DNA from: an uncultured Eggerthellaceae bacterium
Lineage (GTDB): Bacteria > Actinomycetota > Coriobacteriia > Coriobacteriales > Eggerthellaceae
Length of the DNA stretch: 14,824 nt
NCBI GenBank assembly: GCA_949450265.1
Contig: CASTMW010000030.1
Span: 1-14,824, forward strand
Direction: 5' to 3'
Both the position numbers and the translations under genes were made by a program. This document shows positions 1-5,844 of the stretch, piece by piece. Position 1 is the stretch's first letter, and each line of letters starts with the position of its first letter. The notes beneath the pieces are model-generated. The model made no database searches, was not told the origin of the DNA, and saw only the letters and a program-made list of their open reading frames with translations.

Positions 1-23
1 TGCGCTCGATATGAGGTATCATC

Positions 24-50
24 AAAAGCCCTTCTGCAAGGGCTTTTTTT
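24..50 (+). terminator. Intrinsic terminator upstream of obgE
   Basis: A perfect 10-bp stem (24-33 with 38-47) closes on the 4-nt loop CTGC and runs into a T tract ending at 50. This is a textbook Rho-independent terminator. It probably ends the transcription unit to the left; in many bacteria rplU-rpmA lies there, but it is outside the window. Its T tract stops only two bases before the ribosome binding site of obgE, and no promoter can be seen between them, so obgE expression may depend on read-through or on a promoter upstream of the hairpin. Confidence 0.9.
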
Positions 51-52
51 GT

Positions 53-68
53 GAGGTGATCCACCATC
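53..68 (+). promoter_or_regulatory. obgE ribosome binding site, small SD hairpin and AUC start codon
   Basis: GAGGTGAT at 53-60 is a good Shine-Dalgarno sequence, with 7 nt between GGTG (55-58) and ATC at 66. In the obgE frame there is a stop at 57-59, and the only codons before the GTG at 81 are TCC, ACC, ATC, TTC, ATC, GAT and AAG. GTG 81 itself has no Shine-Dalgarno upstream. GGTG at 55-58 can pair with CACC at 62-65 around a 3-nt loop, which would mask the ribosome binding site right next to the start. The site decides the start in favour of AUC 66; the hairpin's role is inference. Confidence 0.6.
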
Positions 69-1469
69 TTCATCGATAAGGTGCATATCAACGTGAAGGC
101 TGGCGCGGGTGGCGCTGGCTGCATGTCGTTCCGTCGCGAGGCCCACGTTCCTAAGGGAGGACCCGATGGGGGCGATGGCGGCAGCGGTGGTAGCGTGGTG
201 CTCGAAGCGGATGCCGCTGTCTCCACGCTGATCGACTATCGCTTCAAGCATCACTTCAAGGCGCAGCGTGGGGTCCATGGCAAGGGAAGCCGCATGCACG
301 GCGCTAATGGCGAGGACGTCGTGCTGAAGGTCCCGGTAGGCACCGTGGTGCGGGCGTATGATGACGATACCGGTCAGGCAGGCGAGATGCTGGCCGATCT
401 GGTCTGCGACGGGCAGCGGTTCGTGGTGGCGCGCGGGGGTCGGGGCGGGCGCGGCAACACCCACTTCGTGACCTCAACCCGTCGAGCTCCCGCCTTCGCC
501 GAGCTGGGCGAGCCGGGAGATGAGCTGTCGGTGGAGCTTGAGATGAAGCTGTTGGCCGATGCGGCATTGGTCGGCGTTCCCAGCGCGGGCAAGTCGTCGA
601 TGATCTCACGCATGAGCGCAGCGAAGCCCAAGATCGCCGACTACCCGTTCACCACGCTGGTACCCAATCTGGGCGTTGCGACCAGCGGCGATGACAGCTT
701 CGTCATCGCCGATGTGCCCGGTCTGATCGAAGGCGCCCATGAGGGGCGCGGGCTGGGCCACGAATTTTTGCGGCACATCGAGCGCACAGCTCTGATCGTG
801 CATGTGGTGGACATGACGGGCGGCTACGAGGGCCGCGATCCTCTAGAGGACTATCGCATCATCAATGAAGAGCTGAAGCGCTATGCCGCCGAGCTGGATG
901 CGCGGCCGCGCATCGTGGTGGCCAACAAGATGGACGCGGTGGCGCAAGACGAGGCGATGCAAGAGAGCGTGCGACGCCTTGAAGAGCAGGTGCGCGCCGA
1001 TTCCATCGCGGCGGCGGAAGGCGATGAGTTCGCGCCGAGCCCCATCGATCCGAAGCTCTATCATGTGAGCGCTCTGACGGGGCAGGGGGTCGATGCGCTC
1101 AAGGCGGCCATCGCCACCAAGGTGCGGCATCTGCGCGAAGCGGCCCGTTTAGAGGCCTCCGATGCGGAATCCTTTGAGAAGGTATGGGAGCTGCGGCGCC
1201 AGTCGCGCGAGGATGCGTTCACGGTCCAGCGTGAAGAGGATGCTTTCGTGGTGCGCGGCAAGCGCATCGAGCGCATGGTGCTCCAGACCGATCAGGACAA
1301 CGAAGAGGCTGTCACGTTCTTGCAGCACCGGTTCCGTCGCATAGGATTGGATGATGCGCTCCGCGAGGCGGGTGCGCGCGATGGCGATGAGGTGGTCATC
1401 GCGGGGCTGAGCTTCGAATACGAATCTGGCATGGCCGATGACGATATCTATGCAGAATTGGACCTGTGA
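66..1469 (+). CDS. obgE: GTPase ObgE/CgtA (Obg family, ribosome assembly)
   Basis: Obg is a GTPase that binds the large ribosomal subunit and acts in its maturation and in stress control. From ATC 66 the product is 467 residues. The order is: glycine-rich Obg fold at about residues 1-158, beginning with the family hallmark FIDKV; GTPase domain with P-loop GVPSAGKSS at 170-178, switch region ADYPFTTLVPNLG, G3 DVPGLIEGAHEGRGLGHEFLRHIER (split over 690-785 nt), G4 NKMD and G5 SALTG; and a C-terminal OCT domain (FEKVWELRRQ onward) ending in an acidic tail. A GTG at 81 would give 462 residues but would remove the conserved first strand. The gene heads a compact cluster with proB 15 nt downstream, as often seen for obg-proBA-nadD. 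Identity is secure; the start codon is the uncertain part. Confidence 0.96.
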   Translation: MFIDKVHINVKAGAGGAGCMSFRREAHVPKGGPDGGDGGSGGSVVLEADAAVSTLIDYRFKHHFKAQRGVHGKGSRMHGANGEDVVLKVPVGTVVRAYDDDTGQAGEMLADLVCDGQRFVVARGGRGGRGNTHFVTSTRRAPAFAELGEPGDELSVELEMKLLADAALVGVPSAGKSSMISRMSAAKPKIADYPFTTLVPNLGVATSGDDSFVIADVPGLIEGAHEGRGLGHEFLRHIERTALIVHVVDMTGGYEGRDPLEDYRIINEELKRYAAELDARPRIVVANKMDAVAQDEAMQESVRRLEEQVRADSIAAAEGDEFAPSPIDPKLYHVSALTGQGVDALKAAIATKVRHLREAARLEASDAESFEKVWELRRQSREDAFTVQREEDAFVVRGKRIERMVLQTDQDNEEAVTFLQHRFRRIGLDDALREAGARDGDEVVIAGLSFEYESGMADDDIYAELDL

Positions 1470-1484
1470 GCCATGGAGAAGAGC

Positions 1485-2603
1485 ATGAGAGCGAAGCGGC
1501 TGGTGGTGAAGATCGGCCCGTCGACTTTGACGAGCGCCGAGAACGCCATCGATCGCGCTCGCATCACCGACCTTGCGCAGCAGGTTGCTACGCTAGTGAA
1601 AGAAGGGTGGCAGGTTGCCATCGTCACCTCGGCTGCTATCGCGGCAGGGCTCGGTGCGCTGTCCATCGAGCGACGCCCGGCCGACATGGCAACGTTGCAG
1701 GCGGCCGCATCGGTCGGGCAATGCGAGCTGACGGGGGTCTATGCGGAAGAGTTCGCAGCACATGGCCTGTTGACCTCGTTGGTACTCCTAACGCGCCGCG
1801 ACACAGCGGAGCGCAGCGCGTATTTGAACGCGCGTGCCACGCTTGATCGGCTGCTCGATTTGGGTGTGGTGCCCATCATCAACGAGAACGACACCGTTTC
1901 GGTCGAACAGATCCGCTTCGGGGACAACGATACGCTCGCAGCGCTGGTGGCGGTGCTGGTGGGGGCCGATCAGTTGCTGATCCTCTCCGACATCGACGGG
2001 CTCTACGATGCCGATCCGCGCACATGCTCGCAGGCGCGCCGCATCGAAGAGGTGCAGCGCATCGACCAGCAGTTGCTGGATGGCTGCGGTGGTGCGGGCA
2101 GCGTGGCTGGCTCGGGCGGCATGGTGACCAAGGTGGCCGCCGCACGCGTGATGATGAGCGCGGGCATCCCCATGGTGATCGCGTTCGGCAAGAAGAGCGA
2201 CGTGGTGGTCCGCTCGGCGAGAGGGGAGAGCGTGGGTACGCGCTTCGTTCCGCCGCCCCATCATCACGAGATCACTCCGCGCAAGCTATGGATCGCGCTA
2301 GGGGATGCCAGCCATGGTGCTCTCATCGTTGACGACGGCGCCAAGCGCGCGTTGGTGGCAGGCGGAAGCTCGCTGCTTCCGGTCGGTGTCGTTGGCGTGG
2401 AAGGTCGTTTCGACGAAGGCGATATCGTCGATGTGCGCGATGGTGAGGGCGTTCTCTTCGCGCGCGGCCGCGTGAGTGCCAGCCGTGATGCGGTGGAGCT
2501 CTCGAAAGGATGCTCGAGCGAAGAGCTGGCTGCGAACAGCTTGCTCGCGGCGGTGGCGGAAAAGCCGGTTATCCATCGGGATGATCTGGTGGTGTTCGAA
2601 TAG
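1485..2603 (+). CDS. proB: Glutamate 5-kinase (ProB)
   Basis: Phosphorylates L-glutamate with ATP to gamma-glutamyl phosphate, the first step of proline synthesis, in the cytoplasm. The 372-residue length fits the kinase-plus-PUA form. The amino acid kinase fold shows VVKIGPSTLT at residues 7-16, NENDTVS from 133, FGDND at 145-149, SDIDGLYDADPR, and the loop GSGGMVTK at 209-216. The PUA domain covers roughly residues 265-350. I chose ATG 1485 because GGAGA (1475-1479) sits 6 nt upstream; ATG 1473 would add MEKS but has only a weak ribosome binding site. One oddity is Pro12, where most family members have Ser or Thr (GSS or GTS). proA follows after 9 nt. In this family the enzyme is normally feedback-inhibited by proline through the kinase domain; this was not tested here. 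Confidence 0.96.
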   Translation: MRAKRLVVKIGPSTLTSAENAIDRARITDLAQQVATLVKEGWQVAIVTSAAIAAGLGALSIERRPADMATLQAAASVGQCELTGVYAEEFAAHGLLTSLVLLTRRDTAERSAYLNARATLDRLLDLGVVPIINENDTVSVEQIRFGDNDTLAALVAVLVGADQLLILSDIDGLYDADPRTCSQARRIEEVQRIDQQLLDGCGGAGSVAGSGGMVTKVAAARVMMSAGIPMVIAFGKKSDVVVRSARGESVGTRFVPPPHHHEITPRKLWIALGDASHGALIVDDGAKRALVAGGSSLLPVGVVGVEGRFDEGDIVDVRDGEGVLFARGRVSASRDAVELSKGCSSEELAANSLLAAVAEKPVIHRDDLVVFE

Positions 2604-2612
2604 GAGATGGGC

Positions 2613-3911
2613 ATGTCTTCGACCGTAGAACATGATGTGGGGCTTTTGGCGAAGCGCGCGGCAGCAGCAGCCGCACCCCTTGCGCGTTGTAGTGCCCAGC
2701 TTCGCGATGATGCCTTGACTGCGATGGCGCAGGCCCTGCGAGAGAACGCGGCCGCTATCGTGGAGGCGAACGAGGGCGACATGGATGCTGCTCGGCATGC
2801 GGGCACCGATGAGGCGCTCTTGGATCGCTTGATGCTGGATACGGCGCGCGTGGATGCCATGGCGGCTGCTCTGGACGACCTTCGCGTGTTGAGCGATCCG
2901 CTCGGGCGGGTGCTCGAAGCGCGCACCCTGTACAACGGCATGGACCTGACGCGCATCAGCGTTCCTCTCGGCGTTGTGGGCATCATCTATGAGGCGCGGC
3001 CGAATGTGACTGCGGATGCGGCAGGCATCTGTATCAAGTCGGGCAACGCTTGCATCCTGCGCGGCGGCAGCTTGGCTGCCCGCTCAAACGAGGTCATCGC
3101 GGATGTGCTCGCGCAGGCCGCCTGCGCCGCAGGCTTGCCGGATGGATGTATCTGTGCCATCACCACGACCGACCGCAGTGCGACCGATGCTCTGATGCAG
3201 TTGCACGGGCTGGTCGATGTTATCATCCCGCGCGGTGGTGCGGGTCTGATCCGCCATTGCGTGGAGCATTCGCGCGTGCCGGTTATCGAGACCGGAACGG
3301 GCAACTGCCATGTGTACCTGCACGCCAGCGCGGATGCTTCCATGGCCCACGATATCGTCATGAATGCGAAATGCCGCCGCTATGGGGTGTGCAATGCGGC
3401 CGAGGGCTTGGTGGTGGATAACACGTTCGACCCGGAAGCGCTCGGGCGCATCATAGGTGACCTGGTCGCGCATGGCGTGACGGTCCATGGCGATGAGCGC
3501 ATCTGCGTGATTGCACGGCAGGCGGGCGTAACAGCGGGTGTGGATGGTGCGCAGGTGGTTCAGGCCACCGATGCTGATTGGGGCACGGAATACCTGGGAC
3601 CCGAGATATCAGCGAAGATGATCGATGGCGGGGTTGATGAGGCGATCGATCATATCAACCGATATGGCACCGGACATTCCGAGGCGATCGTCGCTTCGGA
3701 TGAGGAGGTCATCGAGGCGTTCCTTGCGGGTGTGGATGCCGCAGCGGTCTACGCGAACGCTTCCACCGCGTTCACCGATGGCGGTCAGTTCGGCATGGGG
3801 GCCGAGATCGGCATCTCCACCCAGAAGCTTCATGCGCGGGGTCCCTTCGCGTTGGATGCGCTCACTTCCTACAAGTACGTGCTGCGCGGCAATGGCCAGG
3901 TGCGTGCTTGA
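2613..3911 (+). CDS. proA: Gamma-glutamyl phosphate reductase (ProA, glutamate-5-semialdehyde dehydrogenase)
   Basis: Reduces gamma-glutamyl phosphate with NADPH to glutamate-5-semialdehyde, the second proline step, using the product of ProB next door. The 432 residues match the aldehyde-dehydrogenase-like ProA family. Visible hallmarks are GVVGIIYEARPNVTADAAG in the N-terminal part, the catalytic-cysteine segment RRYGVCNAAEG with Cys260, TDADWGTEYLGPEIS, and a C-terminal GQFGMGAEIGISTQKLHARG followed by LTSYKYVLRGNGQ. ATG 2613 is preferred over ATG 2607 because GGAG (2603-2606), which overlaps the proB stop, has a 6-nt spacer to 2613 but none to 2607. nadD starts on the base after the stop codon, so the genes are probably translationally coupled. 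No proC is present in the window. Confidence 0.96.
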   Translation: MSSTVEHDVGLLAKRAAAAAAPLARCSAQLRDDALTAMAQALRENAAAIVEANEGDMDAARHAGTDEALLDRLMLDTARVDAMAAALDDLRVLSDPLGRVLEARTLYNGMDLTRISVPLGVVGIIYEARPNVTADAAGICIKSGNACILRGGSLAARSNEVIADVLAQAACAAGLPDGCICAITTTDRSATDALMQLHGLVDVIIPRGGAGLIRHCVEHSRVPVIETGTGNCHVYLHASADASMAHDIVMNAKCRRYGVCNAAEGLVVDNTFDPEALGRIIGDLVAHGVTVHGDERICVIARQAGVTAGVDGAQVVQATDADWGTEYLGPEISAKMIDGGVDEAIDHINRYGTGHSEAIVASDEEVIEAFLAGVDAAAVYANASTAFTDGGQFGMGAEIGISTQKLHARGPFALDALTSYKYVLRGNGQVRA

Positions 3912-4628
3912 ATGGAGCGTTCTTGGGAGGCGAACAAGAACGCTGATGATGAGCTGCTTGGTGACGCGGTGCGCGAAGCGGTGGTGAGCTTTCGCTTCGA
4001 CGCGTTGGGTGCGGATGGCGCCCCGGTGCGCTTGGGGATCATGGGGGGCACCTTCGACCCCATCCATATGGGGCATCTGGCCTGTGCGGAGATGGCGCGG
4101 GATGCCTGCGGGCTTGATGCGGTGGTGTTCATGGTGGCGGCCAATCCCTCTCTTAAGCAGCAGCGTACCTTGGCGAGTGTCGCGGAAAGGTTCGCCATGT
4201 GCGCCTTGGCCATCGCCGATGATCCGCGGTTCGATCTGAGCGCTCTCGAGGCCCGTCGAGGCGGCATCACCTACACCAGCGATACGATGTGCATCGTGCG
4301 CGACCATTATCCGGACAACGTTGAGCTCTCGTTCATCATTGGGGCCGACTCCCTGGCAACGTTGCGCCAGTGGCACGATGCCGATCTGCTCAAGCGCATG
4401 GTGCGGTTCATCTGTGTGTCGCGGCCAGGCGCTTTCGACGAGCCTGAGCTGTTGCGCGCCTGTCGCGATGAGGGATTTCGCTTGGACCATGTCAGCGCGC
4501 CGCTCCTTGATATCTCATCGAGCGAGATACGGCAGCGTGTAGGAGAGGGGCGCACCATCCGCTACCTCGTTCCGCGCGCAGTGAGTGACTACATAGAGGA
4601 GAAGGGCTTATATGGCATCACAGGATGA
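3912..4628 (+). CDS. nadD: Nicotinate-nucleotide adenylyltransferase (NadD)
   Basis: Transfers AMP from ATP to nicotinate mononucleotide to form deamido-NAD in NAD synthesis. The nucleotidyltransferase signature GGTFDPIHMGHL is at residues 45-56, and the C-terminal signature ISSSEIRQR is followed by VPRAVSDYIEEKGLYG, all typical of NadD. The 238 residues include about 38 before the fold that most NadD proteins lack. ATG 3912 directly follows the proA stop and has AGGTG at 3898-3902. The alternative GTG at 4026 would give the common N-terminus (M)RLGIMGGTF but has no clear ribosome binding site, and the coding frame is open in between. The 3' end overlaps yqeK by 17 nt. A nadD-yqeK-rsfS order is common in bacteria. 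Confidence 0.94.
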   Translation: MERSWEANKNADDELLGDAVREAVVSFRFDALGADGAPVRLGIMGGTFDPIHMGHLACAEMARDACGLDAVVFMVAANPSLKQQRTLASVAERFAMCALAIADDPRFDLSALEARRGGITYTSDTMCIVRDHYPDNVELSFIIGADSLATLRQWHDADLLKRMVRFICVSRPGAFDEPELLRACRDEGFRLDHVSAPLLDISSSEIRQRVGEGRTIRYLVPRAVSDYIEEKGLYGITG

Positions 4629-5256
4629 TCGCATGGATGACGCGCTCAGCGAGGAATTCTACCAGGCTCGTGCGGAAGAGGTGGCGTCTCGTGTGAGCCC
4701 CAAGCGCTTCGAGCATATCGAAGGGGTCGCGCGCACGGCAGAGCTGCTCGCGCGCACCTATGGCGCCGATCTGGCACGGGCACGCTTGGCGGGCGTCCTT
4801 CACGATTGGGACAAGGGTTACGATGATGAGACCATCCGCGAGCGGGCTTGCGCATTGGGAGTGGATGCGTTCGTGGGCGCGTGGGTGATGGACCATCTGC
4901 CCGCGGTGCTGCATGGGCCCACGGCCGCAGAGGCGCTTGCGCGTGCATTCCCGCAGATACCTGACGACGTCATCGAAGCGATCCGCTGGCACACCACGGC
5001 GCGCATCGACATGACCGATCTGGATAAGATCGTCTACATCGCGGATGCCCTGGAACCGTCGCGACGCTTCGCCGAGGCAGACGAGCTGCGCGCAGGCATC
5101 GGCGTGCTGTCCCTCGATGAGCTGTATCATAGAGTCTACCGGCTTTGGACGCTGCTGCTGATCGAGCGCGATCGGCCGCTGCATCCGGATACCATCCAGA
5201 TATGGAACGCGATGGTGGCGAAGGAGTCGGATGCGAAGAAGGAGAAGAGCGCATGA
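4612..5256 (+). CDS. yqeK: YqeK-family HD-domain hydrolase (symmetrical Ap4A hydrolase)
   Basis: YqeK proteins are HD-domain metalloenzymes that hydrolyse diadenosine tetraphosphate symmetrically to two ADP, limiting this stress nucleotide. In the 214 residues the expected metal-site residues are in order: His35 in FEHIEGVARTA, His64-Asp65 in LHDWDKGY, His101 in LHGPTAAEA, His127 in RWHTTAR and Asp145 in YIADALEPSR. A good ribosome binding site (AGAGGAGAAGGG, 4595-4606) precedes ATG 4612 inside the end of nadD. The stop overlaps the rsfS start by 4 nt. The N-terminal 25 residues and the charged C-terminal tail are variable in the family. The function is by family; nothing in the sequence contradicts it. 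Confidence 0.92.
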   Translation: MASQDDRMDDALSEEFYQARAEEVASRVSPKRFEHIEGVARTAELLARTYGADLARARLAGVLHDWDKGYDDETIRERACALGVDAFVGAWVMDHLPAVLHGPTAAEALARAFPQIPDDVIEAIRWHTTARIDMTDLDKIVYIADALEPSRRFAEADELRAGIGVLSLDELYHRVYRLWTLLLIERDRPLHPDTIQIWNAMVAKESDAKKEKSA

Positions 5257-5705
5257 CAGAGGTAATGCCGATCGACAGCCGACAGGTGGCCATCTGTGCT
5301 GCCCAGGCGGCAGATTCCAAGAAGGCCACCGATATCGTGGTGCAACAGGTGGGTGACCTCATCGGCGTGACCGATTACTTCGTCATCGTCACCGCGCGCA
5401 ACAAGGCCCAGATGGACGCCATTCTGGATGCGGTGGAGGATGACCTGCGCACGGACTGCGGCACGCGCCCGGTGCACCGTGAGGTCTCCCAAGACGGCAC
5501 GTGGAGCCTCCTTGATTACGGGAACGTGGTGGTGCATACGTTCTTGCCCGATCCGCGCGAATACTATCGGCTCGAAGCGCTCTGGAACGATGCGCCGGTG
5601 ATCGACCTGGCATCCGAGGCTGGTCTGGATGATGTGGAGTACACCGACCGCATCCGGAATCTGCTCGATGGGGCCAGACGCGTTGTCCAGACCGGTCAAT
5701 CTTAA
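5253..5705 (+). CDS. rsfS: Ribosome silencing factor RsfS (DUF143)
   Basis: RsfS binds ribosomal protein uL14 on the 50S subunit and blocks joining with 30S when nutrients run low. The product is 150 residues. It carries the DUF143 features: DSKKATDIVV at about residues 21-30, VTDYFVIVTA around 39-48, and WSLLDYGNVVVHTF at 84-97 followed by PREYYRLEALW. ATG 5253 overlaps the yqeK stop (ATGA), with GGAG at 5241-5244 giving a spacer of 8 nt; a second in-frame ATG at 5265 is possible. A longer reading frame back to 5145 lies inside yqeK and is not conserved sequence. The residues after about 118 form a short tail beyond the core domain. It is the last gene of the tight obgE cluster. Confidence 0.94.
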   Translation: MTEVMPIDSRQVAICAAQAADSKKATDIVVQQVGDLIGVTDYFVIVTARNKAQMDAILDAVEDDLRTDCGTRPVHREVSQDGTWSLLDYGNVVVHTFLPDPREYYRLEALWNDAPVIDLASEAGLDDVEYTDRIRNLLDGARRVVQTGQS

Positions 5706-5844
5706 GGAGCCGATCCGGACAAGAGGGCCGCTCACGCGTTGGACGGATCGGATACCCAGGATGATCCCGCACGCATCCAACGTGCTCTGAGGGAGGATGG
5801 GGTGGTTCCCCTAGCCGGGATCACCTGCCGATTCGGAGAGTTCC
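5706..5844 (+). promoter_or_regulatory. Candidate structured leader RNA before the BTAD regulator
   Basis: This 139-nt gap has no convincing gene but several complementary segments. (a) CCGATCCG 5710-5717 pairs perfectly with CGGATCGG 5744-5751. (b) A long imperfect hairpin pairs CACG 5733-5736, TTGGA 5739-5743 and GGATC 5745-5749 with CGTG 5781-5784, TCCAA 5776-5780 and GATCC 5763-5767; it shares bases with (a), so the two exclude each other. (c) CTCTGA 5785-5790 can pair with TCGGAG 5833-5838, which contains the regulator's Shine-Dalgarno GGAG (5835-5838); this helix starts directly after (b). (d) GGTG 5801-5804 and TCCC 5807-5810 pair with CACC 5822-5825 and GGGA 5817-5820. There is no T tract, so control would be translational. 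Pairings are seen in the sequence; function is inference. Confidence 0.4.

Noticed and set aside
1466..1846. 126-codon frame overlapping the proB start
   Set aside because: It is a shadow of proB in another frame, and its composition (His, Arg, Gly) is not protein-like.
5791..5825. T-box-like element (GGGTGGTTCC) before the regulator
   Set aside because: The T-box core AGGGTGGNACCGCG differs at key bases, no specifier loop can be found and the downstream gene is not an amino-acid or tRNA gene.
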